A stretch of 13,735 nucleotides of DNA from Thermoflavifilum sp. GTDB lineage: Bacteria; Bacteroidota; Bacteroidia; Chitinophagales; Chitinophagaceae. Of this stretch, positions 1 to 8,015 are shown piece after piece. Where the stretch lies: positions 1 to 13,735 of the forward strand of contig JADGHY010000031.1 of assembly GCA_019683625.1 (NCBI GenBank), read 5' to 3'. The notes under the pieces are model-generated. The model was not told the origin of the DNA. It made no database searches and worked only from the letters and a program-made list of their open reading frames with translations. Every line of letters begins with the position of its first letter. Positions within the stretch are counted from its first letter, which is position 1. A program made the position numbers and the translations under genes.

Positions 1-48
1 ATTTATGATGGAAAAACAGGTGACAAAATTACGATTCCCTGTCCATAG
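1..48 (+). other. Possible C-terminal end of a gene cut by the window edge
   Basis: The first bases are open in two forward frames. Frame 1 reads 15 codons (ending in ...DKITIPCP) to a TAG at 46-48, with purines common in the first codon position. Frame 2 reads 24 codons to a TGA at 74-76, only 18 bp before the next start. Either could be the tail of an upstream gene, and I cannot choose firmly; frame 1 has slightly better coding rhythm. No function can be assigned from so little sequence. It may also be plain intergenic DNA. Confidence 0.25.
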
Positions 49-94
49 AAATCAGCCGGAAATCATGGATATTTGAACAGCAAATCAGAAACAG

Positions 95-661
95 ATGTCT
101 CATTTAAAAGATATCATCACCATCACCTTCACGTTGTTTGCCGTTATCGATATTTTAGGATCGATTCCGGTGTTGATAGCCTTAAAAGAAAAATTAGGCC
201 GCATTCAACCGGTGCGTGCCACGCTGGCATCGGGTTTATTGATGATTTTATTTCTGCTGGTGGGTGAACCTTTTCTGGCATTGATGGGAGTGGATATTCA
301 TTCTTTTGCCGTGGCAGGTTCGGTGGTTATTTTCATCCTGGGCCTGGAAATGGTGCTGGGCGTGGAATTTTTCAAAAGCGAAAAAAGCACGCAGGCAGGT
401 GAGCTGGTACCTATTGCCTTCCCGTTGATTGCTGGCTCGGGGACACTCACCACCATCATGTCGCTGAAAGCCAATTTTAGTTTTTACGATATATTGGTGG
501 GCATATTGATCAATCTGATCGTGATTTATGTGGTGCTGCGTTCGCTGCATTATATTGAACGGATGTTGGGCGAAGCGGGATTGCTGGTAGTCCGCAAATT
601 TTTTGGGGTCATCTTGATTGCTATTGCCGTGAAAATCTTTAAAACCAATCTGGGCATCTGA
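95..661 (+). CDS. MarC family (UPF0056) integral membrane protein
   Basis: A 188-residue inner-membrane protein with six hydrophobic segments at about residues 5-27, 42-62, 71-93, 106-122, 132-150 and 163-181, which is the usual size and topology of the MarC/UPF0056 family. Typical signatures are the DILGSIPVLIAL stretch in the first helix and VPIAFPLIAGSGTLTT near residues 105-120, which matches the conserved proline/glycine-rich loop that opens the second half. The family is often annotated as a multiple antibiotic resistance protein, but a direct resistance role has been questioned and the transported substrate is not established. The ATG at 95 gives the full first helix; no strong ribosome binding site is visible. 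It stands alone, with a tRNA gene just downstream on the same strand. Confidence 0.9.
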   Translation: MSHLKDIITITFTLFAVIDILGSIPVLIALKEKLGRIQPVRATLASGLLMILFLLVGEPFLALMGVDIHSFAVAGSVVIFILGLEMVLGVEFFKSEKSTQAGELVPIAFPLIAGSGTLTTIMSLKANFSFYDILVGILINLIVIYVVLRSLHYIERMLGEAGLLVVRKFFGVILIAIAVKIFKTNLGI

Positions 662-681
662 GCGGAGACAAGAAGAATTGC

Positions 682-689
682 TAACTTTG
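682..689 (+). promoter_or_regulatory. -7 promoter element for tRNA-Arg
   Basis: TAACTTTG is a perfect match to the Bacteroidota -7 consensus TAnnTTTG. It ends 7 bases before the mature 5' end of the tRNA, so transcription would start almost at the first tRNA base. I see no clear TTTG -33 element at the expected distance. The position right in front of a stable RNA gene makes it credible. Confidence 0.6.
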
Positions 690-696
690 CCCCGCA

Positions 697-768
697 GGCC
701 CCGTAGTACAATGGATAGTACATGAGTCTCCGGAACTCAGGATCCGCGTTCGATTCGCGGCGGGGTCA
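697..768 (+). tRNA. tRNA-Arg (anticodon CCG)
   Basis: A complete cloverleaf can be drawn. The acceptor stem pairs 697-703 with 761-767 (seven pairs, one G-U). The D stem is 706-709 with 718-721. The anticodon stem is 723-727 with 735-739, around the loop CTCCGGA, placing CCG at 730-732. The T stem is CCGCG (744-748) with CGCGG (756-760), around loop TTCGATT. The discriminator base is A768, and the CCA tail is not encoded. It reads the arginine codon CGG. The MarC gene ends 36 bp upstream on the same strand. No good Rho-independent terminator follows. Confidence 0.93.
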
Positions 769-920
769 CGATCCTTTCCGAAAGATTTTTCTCCTCTTAA
801 TCAGATGGCATTTGCTTTTTCGGCAATTTCACACAGCCATGGAGCTGAGTTTGGCATCGGTATGACGCATTTTTCTCTCTGCTGATGTTACCAATGGCCA
901 AAAGGGTAAAGCAGCCATGA

Positions 921-3197
921 TCATGTCTTTCGGCATTTTTGCTGGGCATCCACAACGGCAATGGTAACCATGTTCACGATTTGCCTCACCGTACTGCCCA
1001 ATTGCAGCACATGGACGGGCTTTTTCATGCCCAGCAAAATGGGGCCGATAGCTTCAAAGCCCGCTACGCCCATCAACAGGTGATAAGCTATATTTCCTGC
1101 CGCCAGATTAGGGAAAATCAGGGTATTCACATCCCCTTTCAACAAATCGGTAAAGGGATAGTTATCGCGCAGCACTTCCTTGTTAAACGCAAGACTAGCT
1201 TGAATCTCGCCATCAACCAACAAATGGGGAGCCTTTTGTTTGACGAGCTGAACGGCATCCCGCACCAGGATGGCTTCGGGCGTGTCGCTCGTGCCAAAGT
1301 TGGAATAAGAAAGCATGGCAATGACTGGCTTGATACCAAATTGCTCCACCTCGCGGGCCACCAGCAGGGTGATATCGGCTAATTCTTCGGAGCTGGGATT
1401 GAGGTTGATGGTGGTATCGGCCAAAAACAGCGGGCCTTTGCGGGTGAGGATGATGTACATGCCTGCCACGCGTTTGACGCCCGGTTCGGTGCCGATGATT
1501 TGCAGAGCCGGACGAATGGTATCCGGATAATTGCGCAACAGGCCCGAGATAAAGGCATCGGCTTCGCCGGTTTCTACCATCATGCAGCCAAAAGGCGTGC
1601 GCGAGCGCATGGCTTTGCGGGCTTCGTAGAGATTTACGCCCCGGCGTTTTCTTTTGTCAAAATACATTTCTCCAAACCAGCTGCGTTTTTCCTCCATCTC
1701 ATCGGCCTGAGGATCAATAATGGGTACGCCCGGAAGCTCAATGCCGTTTTCCTGCATCAGGCGCTGGATCTTACGCTCGTCCCCCAACAAAATAGGATAG
1801 GCAATCTTTTCTTCCAGCACGATGCGGGCAGCTTTCAGGATTTTGACATTATCGGCATCGGCAAACACCACCTTACGGGGATCCTTACGCGCCTGTGCCC
1901 CCAGCGAACGAATCAGCTGATTATCCAAACCCAGGCGATTGTTGAGCTCAACCCGATAGGCTTCCCAGTCGGTAATTTGTTTCTGGGCAACGCCGCTTTC
2001 TATTGCGGCACGGGCTACTGCCGGCGCCACCGTGGTGATAAGCCTGGGATCAAAGGGCTTGGGAATAATGTAATTCCGGCCAAAGGAAAGTGTTTTTTCC
2101 CGATAGGCAATGTTGACGATATCGGGCACAGGCTGACGGGCTAACTCAGCCAAAGCCTGTACGGCAGCCAACTTCATGGCTTCATTGATCTGCGTGGCCC
2201 GCACATCCAGCGCACCGCGAAAGATATAAGGAAACCCCAGCACATTGTTCACCTGATTGGGATAATCAGAACGACCCGTGGCCATGATGATGTCTGGCCG
2301 CACCTTCACAGCAGTTTCGTAATCAATTTCGGGCTCAGGATTGGCCAGGGCAAACACGATTGGATCTCTGGCCATGTTCTTCAGCATATCTGCCGTAAGC
2401 ACATTGCCAACACTCAATCCTAAAAACACATCTGCCCCTTCCAGGGCTTCCGCCATGGTTTTCACCGGAAGCTCCGTGGCAAAAGCCCTGCGGATCTCAT
2501 CCAGATCGGTGCGATCTGTGCTGATCACCCCTTCCTTATCGAACAGGATGATATGTTCTTTTTTTGCCCCTAGGGATACATAGAGCTTCACGCAAGCCAT
2601 TGCAGCAGCTCCGGCACCGCAGACCACGATTTTTACCTGATCAATTTGCTTATGCACCAGCAACAAGGCGTTAATTAATGCCGCACCGGAAATGATAGCC
2701 GTCCCATGCTGGTCATCATGCATCACGGGAATATGCATTTCCTGGCGCAAACGCTCCTCAATGTAAAAGCATTCCGGGCTCTTGATATCTTCCAGATTAA
2801 TGCCTCCAAATGTAGGTTCCAACGCTTTTACCACCTGCACAAAGCTGTCCACATCCCGCACATCAATCTCCAGATCGAACACGTCTATATCGGCAAACAT
2901 TTTAAACAACACGCTTTTGCCTTCCATTACGGGCTTGCTGGCTTCCGGACCAATATCGCCCAAACCAAGCACAGCTGTACCATTGGTAATCACCGCCACC
3001 AGATTACCTTTAGCCGTATATTGATATGCGGCTTCTTTGTTCCGATAGATTTCCCGACAGGGCTGAGCCACGCCAGGGGTATAGGCCAGGGAAAGATCAC
3101 GCTGCGACTTGGTTTCCTTGGTGGGTACCACCTCAATCTTACCGGGTCGGTCTTTGGCGTGATATAATAATGCATCATGTTGGGCAGGATCTGACAT
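921..3197 (-). CDS. maeB: NADP-dependent malic enzyme with C-terminal phosphotransacetylase-like domain
   Basis: Cytosolic enzyme that oxidatively decarboxylates malate to pyruvate, making NADPH for biosynthesis. Its 758 residues match the usual length of the MaeB-type hybrid. Malic enzyme part, about 1-420: the AYTPGV motif at 38-43, TNGTAVLGLGDIGP at 71-84, the catalytic-lysine region MEGKSVLFK (K94), the metal-binding HDDQHGTA at 160-167, the Rossmann glycine motif GAGAAA at 194-199 and ANPEPE at 285-290. Phosphotransacetylase-like part, about 425-758: in known MaeB proteins it does not act as a phosphotransacetylase but binds acetyl-CoA as an allosteric signal, so feedback inhibition is inferred here. 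The longest frame opens at a TTG (3203), but the ATG at 3197 is preferred and starts the usual N-terminus. Divergent from the DUF4293 gene; no partner genes adjoin it. Confidence 0.95.
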   Translation of the reverse strand: MSDPAQHDALLYHAKDRPGKIEVVPTKETKSQRDLSLAYTPGVAQPCREIYRNKEAAYQYTAKGNLVAVITNGTAVLGLGDIGPEASKPVMEGKSVLFKMFADIDVFDLEIDVRDVDSFVQVVKALEPTFGGINLEDIKSPECFYIEERLRQEMHIPVMHDDQHGTAIISGAALINALLLVHKQIDQVKIVVCGAGAAAMACVKLYVSLGAKKEHIILFDKEGVISTDRTDLDEIRRAFATELPVKTMAEALEGADVFLGLSVGNVLTADMLKNMARDPIVFALANPEPEIDYETAVKVRPDIIMATGRSDYPNQVNNVLGFPYIFRGALDVRATQINEAMKLAAVQALAELARQPVPDIVNIAYREKTLSFGRNYIIPKPFDPRLITTVAPAVARAAIESGVAQKQITDWEAYRVELNNRLGLDNQLIRSLGAQARKDPRKVVFADADNVKILKAARIVLEEKIAYPILLGDERKIQRLMQENGIELPGVPIIDPQADEMEEKRSWFGEMYFDKRKRRGVNLYEARKAMRSRTPFGCMMVETGEADAFISGLLRNYPDTIRPALQIIGTEPGVKRVAGMYIILTRKGPLFLADTTINLNPSSEELADITLLVAREVEQFGIKPVIAMLSYSNFGTSDTPEAILVRDAVQLVKQKAPHLLVDGEIQASLAFNKEVLRDNYPFTDLLKGDVNTLIFPNLAAGNIAYHLLMGVAGFEAIGPILLGMKKPVHVLQLGSTVRQIVNMVTIAVVDAQQKCRKT

Positions 3198-3263
3198 AAT
3201 CAAACAGGCTTAGCCCTTGCAAGTTAACAAACCTTCTGCAGAAGCCTTTGCAAAGGGATTGTT

Positions 3264-3271
3264 TATCTTTA
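3264..3271 (+). promoter_or_regulatory. Possible -7 promoter element for the DUF4293 gene
   Basis: TATCTTTA differs from the Bacteroidota TAnnTTTG consensus only in the last base and lies 16 bases before the ATG at 3288, implying a leader of roughly 10 bases. A TTTG at 3247-3250 lies upstream, but the 13-bp gap to the element is shorter than usual. Weak to moderate support. Confidence 0.35.
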
Positions 3272-3287
3272 CAGCAAATCCGCCTGC

Positions 3288-3716
3288 ATGATACAACGCA
3301 TTCAAACCGTTTATCTATTCCTGGCCGCCCTTTGTGGTGTCCTCAGCTGGATCATTCCTTTCGGCAAAGCAACATGGATCAATCAACCGGCTATGGCTTA
3401 TGTGGCAAATGATAGTTTTTTCTTGACCTTATTGATGATTTTAGCCATTTTGCTGGCAATTATCGCTATCTTTTTATTTAAAAACCGCCGCTTGCAATTG
3501 CGCCTCAGCCTGCTGGGATTGGTGGTATCAGCAGCAGCGCTGGTGCTGGAATACCGTACCATCCACGGATATCAGCAACAGGTAACCCTCGTGCAACGGG
3601 CCTATTACTGGATAGGCATTGCCCTGCCCGTGCTGATGATGTTGTTTTTTATCCTGGCTGCCCGTGGTATCCGGAGAGATGAAAAGCTTGTCCGCTCCCT
3701 AGACCGGCTTAGGTAA
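3288..3716 (+). CDS. DUF4293 family membrane protein
   Basis: A 142-residue protein with four predicted membrane helices at about residues 7-25, 44-64, 71-88 and 107-125. The N-terminal MIQRIQTVYLFLA and the C-terminal charged tail RRDEKLVRSLDRLR are hallmarks of DUF4293, a family known from Bacteroidota; the closing DEKL...DRLR motif is very characteristic. The function is unknown. The end lies 2 bp from the end of the convergent secreted-protein gene, so the two transcripts very likely overlap at their 3' ends. It is divergent from maeB, sharing an intergenic region of about 90 bp that must hold both promoters. Confidence 0.88.
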   Translation: MIQRIQTVYLFLAALCGVLSWIIPFGKATWINQPAMAYVANDSFFLTLLMILAILLAIIAIFLFKNRRLQLRLSLLGLVVSAAALVLEYRTIHGYQQQVTLVQRAYYWIGIALPVLMMLFFILAARGIRRDEKLVRSLDRLR

Positions 3717-3718
3717 AT

Positions 3719-4960
3719 TCAGGGCAGATGGACGACAGGAAAGGCATAAGGCTCCCTATATGGTTCCTGTACCTGAATCCAGTAGATTCCTGCAGGGATG
3801 TGTGGTAAAGGAATATGGATGAGACTGGATCCGGCATGCATTTCCCCTTCCCACCAGCGTTTTCCATCTGCCCCTATTAACCGGAGCAACAGAGGAGAGG
3901 TGACCGGTTTGTTCCATTGCAGGGTAAGCTGATGGGAAGCAGGATTGGGATAAATTCTTTTGAGATAGATGCCAGACAAACGAATCATCACCACCGCACT
4001 ATACCGAAATCGTTCATCCATATCCACCATCTTCAGCCGGTAAAATGCCCTGTCCATGCCTTCTTGAAGAAAATCTAAGTATTGATAATGCAGGGGTAAA
4101 TTTGAATATCCTGCGGCCCTTACCCGGGTCAGGGCCTGAAAATATTGCCCATCGGCACTGCGTTCTACTACAAAATAGGCTGCATGTTGTTCGCTGGCCG
4201 TAACCCATTTCAAAAGCACACCACCTTTCTGGGCTTCCGCCGAAAAAGAAATCAGCCTGAGAGGCAAATCTTCTTCATGGGCTGCTATCTTCAGGTTGTC
4301 AATGCCAATTCTTGGACGTGCACCCCTGTTGCCTCCTGAAGTGTTGAAGCTATACAACCGAAATGCTACAATATGATCTGCCAGGCTATCCGGCAAAGAA
4401 GCTTCTATGTGTATCATCGTATCCTGGTAGTTAATGGCTTCGAATTGCAAATCCGGAATCACATGAAAGCTTTGCCCATCTGTGCTGTAATATACCTGCA
4501 ACATGGCATGCCTGTCTGAACCCGGCGTGCCATTGTGAATGGATAAGGCATCAAAACCTAAGATCCCGGGGGTGAGATGCGCAAAATCTACCCAGAAGTC
4601 CACCGCCAGGGCACTGGAATAATCGGCTGTGCCCGAGGTAAGGAATTCCAGATAAGTTTCAGGAGTGGTAGAGGGACTCTTATGGATTCCCGGCGTCAAA
4701 TATTTTTTAGCAAAGCTATCTGTTGTCACCGTTGTGGTGATACCATCGGGGATGGTTCCCGAAGGCTGTATGCCCACCGGTGACCAATGCGCTGCACCAT
4801 ATCCCGAGGTGAAGCCATCTTCCCAGGTATGAATGCTATCAAAACGTTCGATGAACTGGAAACCGGGCTGATCGATTAATCTCACAGGCGTCTGGCCTGC
4901 GGATGGTACTACAGGCAGCATAATAGCTGCCAGGCACAATAGGGCTTTAAAGGGTTTCAT
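3719..4960 (-). CDS. Secreted protein with T9SS type A C-terminal sorting domain
   Basis: A 413-residue exported protein. Residues 1-21 form a Sec signal peptide (positive start, hydrophobic core, likely cleavage after PSA). Residues about 35-230 look like a beta-sandwich of the kind found in surface lectin-like modules, ending in RIGIDNLKI. Residues about 233-330 resemble the fibronectin-like module common before sorting domains: LKWVTASEQ..., FVVERSADGQYFQ, FYRLKMVDMDERFRYS. Residues about 334-413 are the type A sorting domain (IYPNPASHQLTLQW..., PAGIYWIQV). The protein should cross the outer membrane through the type IX system and be anchored at the surface or released. No catalytic residues are recognisable, so the ligand or substrate is unknown. 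The longest frame starts at TTG (4966); the ATG at 4960 gives the cleaner signal peptide. No T9SS machinery gene is nearby. Confidence 0.85.
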   Translation of the reverse strand: MKPFKALLCLAAIMLPVVPSAGQTPVRLIDQPGFQFIERFDSIHTWEDGFTSGYGAAHWSPVGIQPSGTIPDGITTTVTTDSFAKKYLTPGIHKSPSTTPETYLEFLTSGTADYSSALAVDFWVDFAHLTPGILGFDALSIHNGTPGSDRHAMLQVYYSTDGQSFHVIPDLQFEAINYQDTMIHIEASLPDSLADHIVAFRLYSFNTSGGNRGARPRIGIDNLKIAAHEEDLPLRLISFSAEAQKGGVLLKWVTASEQHAAYFVVERSADGQYFQALTRVRAAGYSNLPLHYQYLDFLQEGMDRAFYRLKMVDMDERFRYSAVVMIRLSGIYLKRIYPNPASHQLTLQWNKPVTSPLLLRLIGADGKRWWEGEMHAGSSLIHIPLPHIPAGIYWIQVQEPYREPYAFPVVHLP

Positions 4961-5133
4961 ATACAAAGGGTTTTTAGGCGATCAAATCCATGATTACCGG
5001 ATATCCCTAATCGCAGACATAAACAACAGCGCCATTGTGGAATCCGCTTGATTTTTCAGGCAGGATGGGGTTTTTAGAAAAGAGAATGGAGCAAAGAAAA
5101 ATACAGCTTCTTTTCCGGATTTGCAAGGGAGGG

Positions 5134-6090
5134 CTAAGGATTGATCACATGTATAGGTTGCCCTTGCTGAAAAGCTTTCAGATTGGCCACCATCTGATCG
5201 AGTAACCGCTGGCGTGCGGCACGGGTAGCCCAGGCCTGGTGAGGAGTAATAATACAATTTTTAGCGTGTAACAAAGGATGATCGGCTGGTGGAGGCTCCA
5301 CGGAAAGTACATCCAGTCCGGCACCGGCAATCTGGCCGCTATTCAATGCTTCAGCAAGATGCTGTTCCTGGATCAACCCGCCGCGAGCCGTATTGATCAG
5401 GAAAGCCGACGGCTTCATCAGTGACAGCAATTCGCGATTCACAAATTGTGCATTGCTGGCAGTGAGCGGACAATGCAATGTAATCACATCGGCTTGCCGA
5501 AAACAGGTGGATAAATCCACAAACTGCACGCCTTCCATCTGGTCGCGCTCCGGATGGGTATGTACGGCCATCACCTGCATGCCCATGGCCAACCCGATAC
5601 GCCCCACTGCCTGGCCAATTCTGCCAAAGCCAATAATCCCTAATCTGAGCCCATGCAGTTCAACCAATGGCGTAAGTTGATAGCTGAAATCCGGGCAAGC
5701 CGTCCACCGCCCCTCATGTACGGATTGATCATGTAAACCCACGTGTTGGGTGAGCTCAAGCATCAAGGCAAAGGCATGCTGCGCCACCGAGTAAGTACTA
5801 TAATCGGGCACATTCGTAACCACCACCCCGCTTTCGCGAGCAGCCTGTATATCCACCACATTATAACCAGTAGCCATCACGCCAATATAGCGCAGGGCCG
5901 GAGATTGCCGGATGACAGCGCCAGGAAGCACAACCTTATTGGTAAGCACGGCTTCAGCCCCAGAGATCCGTTCGGCAAGTTCACTGGGTGAAGTGCGGGC
6001 ATGAATTACCACCTCTCCAAGCTGCAACAAAGGCTCCCAGCTTAAATCTCCGGGATTTAAGGTAAACCCATCCAATACCACAATGCGCAT
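5134..6090 (-). CDS. D-2-hydroxyacid dehydrogenase (hydroxypyruvate/glyoxylate reductase type)
   Basis: A 318-residue cytosolic NAD(P)-dependent oxidoreductase that probably reduces a 2-oxoacid such as hydroxypyruvate or glyoxylate to the D-2-hydroxyacid; the exact substrate cannot be read from sequence. The catalytic domain is built from residues about 1-100 and 290-318, around a Rossmann domain. Visible signatures are GFGRIGQ (154-160) for the dinucleotide, NTARGG with catalytic R236, SVEPP with E265, and TPHQAW with catalytic H284. The strand after the glycine motif ends in VHTHP rather than a clear Asp, so NADH versus NADPH preference is open. The ATG at 6090 is supported by the family start MRIVVLDG. 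It is divergent from the alpha-galactosidase; there is a 173-bp gap to the secreted-protein gene downstream. Confidence 0.9.
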   Translation of the reverse strand: MRIVVLDGFTLNPGDLSWEPLLQLGEVVIHARTSPSELAERISGAEAVLTNKVVLPGAVIRQSPALRYIGVMATGYNVVDIQAARESGVVVTNVPDYSTYSVAQHAFALMLELTQHVGLHDQSVHEGRWTACPDFSYQLTPLVELHGLRLGIIGFGRIGQAVGRIGLAMGMQVMAVHTHPERDQMEGVQFVDLSTCFRQADVITLHCPLTASNAQFVNRELLSLMKPSAFLINTARGGLIQEQHLAEALNSGQIAGAGLDVLSVEPPPADHPLLHAKNCIITPHQAWATRAARQRLLDQMVANLKAFQQGQPIHVINP

Positions 6091-6238
6091 GATGCTTGAC
6101 TTTTTACCGTATAAATAAGATTTTTACAGCTTATTATCATTGGATTGAGGAGAAAGATTGTCTTAATAAACAAAGTTGGAGATTGATCTGAACAATTCAA
6201 AATCATTCCTTTGTTTTTGCATTTGTAAAACTTTTGCT

Positions 6239-7420
6239 ATGGTTGTTTTTTCCGCTCGCCGTTGGATGTTTCTTTGCTGGATAATGTTTTCCATGATGAA
6301 TGCATCAACCCTGGCCCAACCAGCTCCGCCTAACAATGGACTGGCCAAAACCCCGCCCATGGGCTGGAATAGCTGGAACCATTTCGGTTGCAACATTGAT
6401 GAAAACATCATTAAAGAAATGGCCGATGCTATGGTGGCAACTGGTATGAAAGATGCCGGCTATGAATATATCAACATCGATGACTGCTGGATGGATACTG
6501 TCCGCGATGCGCAGGGACGCCTGCAAGCCGATCCGAAACGTTTTCCCCATGGCATCAAATGGCTGGCCGACTACGTGCATAGCAAAGGGCTGAAATTGGG
6601 CATCTATTCATCGGCCGGTACCAAAACCTGTGCAGGTTATCCGGCCAGCTTAGACCATGAAGAGATTGATGCCCGTACCTTTGCCAGCTGGGGAGTGGAT
6701 TACCTGAAATATGATAATTGCTATAACCAGGGAAGGCCTCTTTTCCAACGCTATCAGGCCATGCAACAGGCCCTGGCTCATTGCGGCAGGCCTATTGTGT
6801 TCAGCATCTGCGAATGGGGGCTCGAAAATCCCTGGGAATGGGCTCCCCAACTGGGTAACCTGTGGCGCACTACCGGCGATATCCGCGACAGCTGGGAAAG
6901 CGTCATGAGCATCCTCGATCAACAAGTGGGATTGGAAAAATATGCAGGGCCTGGCCATTGGAATGATCCCGACATGCTGGAAGTGGGCAATGGCGGCATG
7001 ACCAATACCGAATATCAGGCCCATTTCAGCCTCTGGTGCATCCTGGCCGCCCCCCTCATCGCGGGGAACGACTTGCGCAACATGAGCCCGGAAACAAAAG
7101 AAATCCTGACCAACCGCGACATGATTGCCGTAGACCAAGATCCCCTGGGTAAACAAGGCTATAAATTACAGGATGAAGGCAACGAAGAAATCTGGGTGAA
7201 AGAAATGTCAGACGGCAGCCGCGTGGTCTTATTCCTGAATCGGGGTGAACACACGGCATTCATGACCACCAGTGCTGAAAAAATTGGATTGCCCCGGGCA
7301 AACAGTTACACCTTGAGGAATTTGTGGACCCATAAGGAATCTAAAACGGCTTCGCTCATCCGCGGATTTGTGCCATCACATGGCGTGTTGGTATTCCGGG
7401 TGTGGCCCGCAAATGGCTAA
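6239..7420 (+). CDS. Secreted GH27 alpha-galactosidase
   Basis: Retaining glycoside hydrolase (393 residues) that removes terminal alpha-galactose from galactosides; exported to the periplasm or beyond. A signal peptide is seen at about residues 1-27 (two Arg, hydrophobic MFLCWIMFSMM, then ASTLAQ). The catalytic barrel starts with the family motif TPPMGWNSWNHFGC. By alignment from memory with human alpha-galactosidase A, the nucleophile is D159 in YLKYDNC and the acid/base is D214 in WRTTGDIRDSW. The motif GHWNDPDML (about 239-247) and the QDPLGKQGY segment (about 300-308) are also conserved. The C-terminal ~80 residues form the usual beta-sandwich. The frame is open back to a TTG at 6176, but the ATG at 6239 gives a normal signal peptide. 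No SusC/SusD or other polysaccharide-utilisation genes adjoin it. Confidence 0.92.
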   Translation: MVVFSARRWMFLCWIMFSMMNASTLAQPAPPNNGLAKTPPMGWNSWNHFGCNIDENIIKEMADAMVATGMKDAGYEYINIDDCWMDTVRDAQGRLQADPKRFPHGIKWLADYVHSKGLKLGIYSSAGTKTCAGYPASLDHEEIDARTFASWGVDYLKYDNCYNQGRPLFQRYQAMQQALAHCGRPIVFSICEWGLENPWEWAPQLGNLWRTTGDIRDSWESVMSILDQQVGLEKYAGPGHWNDPDMLEVGNGGMTNTEYQAHFSLWCILAAPLIAGNDLRNMSPETKEILTNRDMIAVDQDPLGKQGYKLQDEGNEEIWVKEMSDGSRVVLFLNRGEHTAFMTTSAEKIGLPRANSYTLRNLWTHKESKTASLIRGFVPSHGVLVFRVWPANG

Positions 7421-7488
7421 TATTAACCAATAAGTCAGATTTCTTCCAGGAATAGCGCTGCACTATTTTTTTCACGTAAAGATTATGT

Positions 7489-7507
7489 AAAAAGAGCTCT
7501 CTTTTTT
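7489..7507 (+). terminator. Candidate Rho-independent terminator after the alpha-galactosidase gene
   Basis: AAAAAGA (7489-7495) pairs with TCTTTTT (7500-7506) around the loop GCTC, and the run of T continues to 7507. It lies about 70 bp after the alpha-galactosidase stop and before the AhpD-like gene. The stem is AT-rich and therefore weak, and it is nearly symmetrical so could act on either strand. Confidence 0.4.
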
Positions 7508-7566
7508 CTAATGTCCTATCACCGGGATGAATATTTTTATTGTAATTAGCAGGTAAAACCGCAATC

Positions 7567-8010
7567 ATGTCTGCGCAACGCATGAATCTTGCCGATCTGG
7601 CCCCGGATGCCTATGAAGCTATGCGGGGTTTGGAAGCCTATATCCGGAAAAGCGGGCTGGATCGCAGATTGTATGAGTTGATCAAGATTCGGGCTTCTCA
7701 GATCAATGGCTGTGTATTTTGCTTGCACATGCACACCCGCGATGCCCGCGCACTTGGCGAAACGGAACAACGTATTTATGCCCTCGATGCCTGGCAGGAG
7801 GCTCCTTATTACACCGAAAAAGAAAGGGCGGCACTGGCACTAACAGAAGCCATCACCCTTATTTCTGAAAATCATGTGCCGGACGAGGTGTTTGAGAAGG
7901 CGCGCCAACATTTCGAAGAAAAGGAACTGGCCGCACTGATCATTGGCATCATCACCATCAATGCCTGGAATCGCTGGGCCATCACCTCGCGCATGCCTCC
8001 GAGCGATTAA
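7567..8010 (+). CDS. Carboxymuconolactone decarboxylase / AhpD-like protein
   Basis: A 147-residue all-helical cytosolic protein of the CMD/AhpD superfamily. The key signature is NGCVFCLHMH, giving the CxxC pair C49 and C52 followed by H56, the redox and proton-relay site of AhpD-type alkylhydroperoxidases. The helix before it (LYELIKIRASQI) and the tail (IIGIITINAWNRWAI) fit the family, often named 'carboxymuconolactone decarboxylase family protein' at this length. A peroxidase or thiol-disulfide role is inferred; no AhpC partner is present here. The ATG at 7567 precedes the family start by a few residues; M6 is an alternative. The transporter gene begins 28 bp after its stop, but a promoter element in that gap suggests the two are not strictly one operon. 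Confidence 0.9.
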   Translation: MSAQRMNLADLAPDAYEAMRGLEAYIRKSGLDRRLYELIKIRASQINGCVFCLHMHTRDARALGETEQRIYALDAWQEAPYYTEKERAALALTEAITLISENHVPDEVFEKARQHFEEKELAALIIGIITINAWNRWAITSRMPPSD

Positions 8011-8015
8011 AAAAC

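Noticed and set aside
110..125. Repeated CATCAC-like triplets near the MarC start, resembling a His-tag or short repeat
   Set aside because: In the MarC frame they read IITIT, part of the first membrane helix; the His-run exists only in the wrong frame.
771..797. Possible terminator after the tRNA (CTTTCCGAAAG followed by ATTTTT)
   Set aside because: The stem would have only about three to five pairs with a mismatch or an impossibly small loop, so it is too weak to call.
939..3167. Long open frames on the plus strand opposite the malic enzyme gene (for example 1500-2144 and 2706-3167)
   Set aside because: They lie wholly antisense to a confidently identified gene, and their translations have low-complexity, His/Gln-rich composition typical of a shadow frame with no recognisable domain.
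4992..5012. Dyad GATTA...TAATC around GGATATCC upstream of the T9SS cargo gene
   Set aside because: Only the five outer bases pair, and the inner palindrome is off-centre by half a base, so it is not a convincing operator.
6650..7156. Reverse-strand open frame of 168 codons inside the alpha-galactosidase gene
   Set aside because: It is fully antisense to the conserved GH27 coding sequence and shows no family resemblance.
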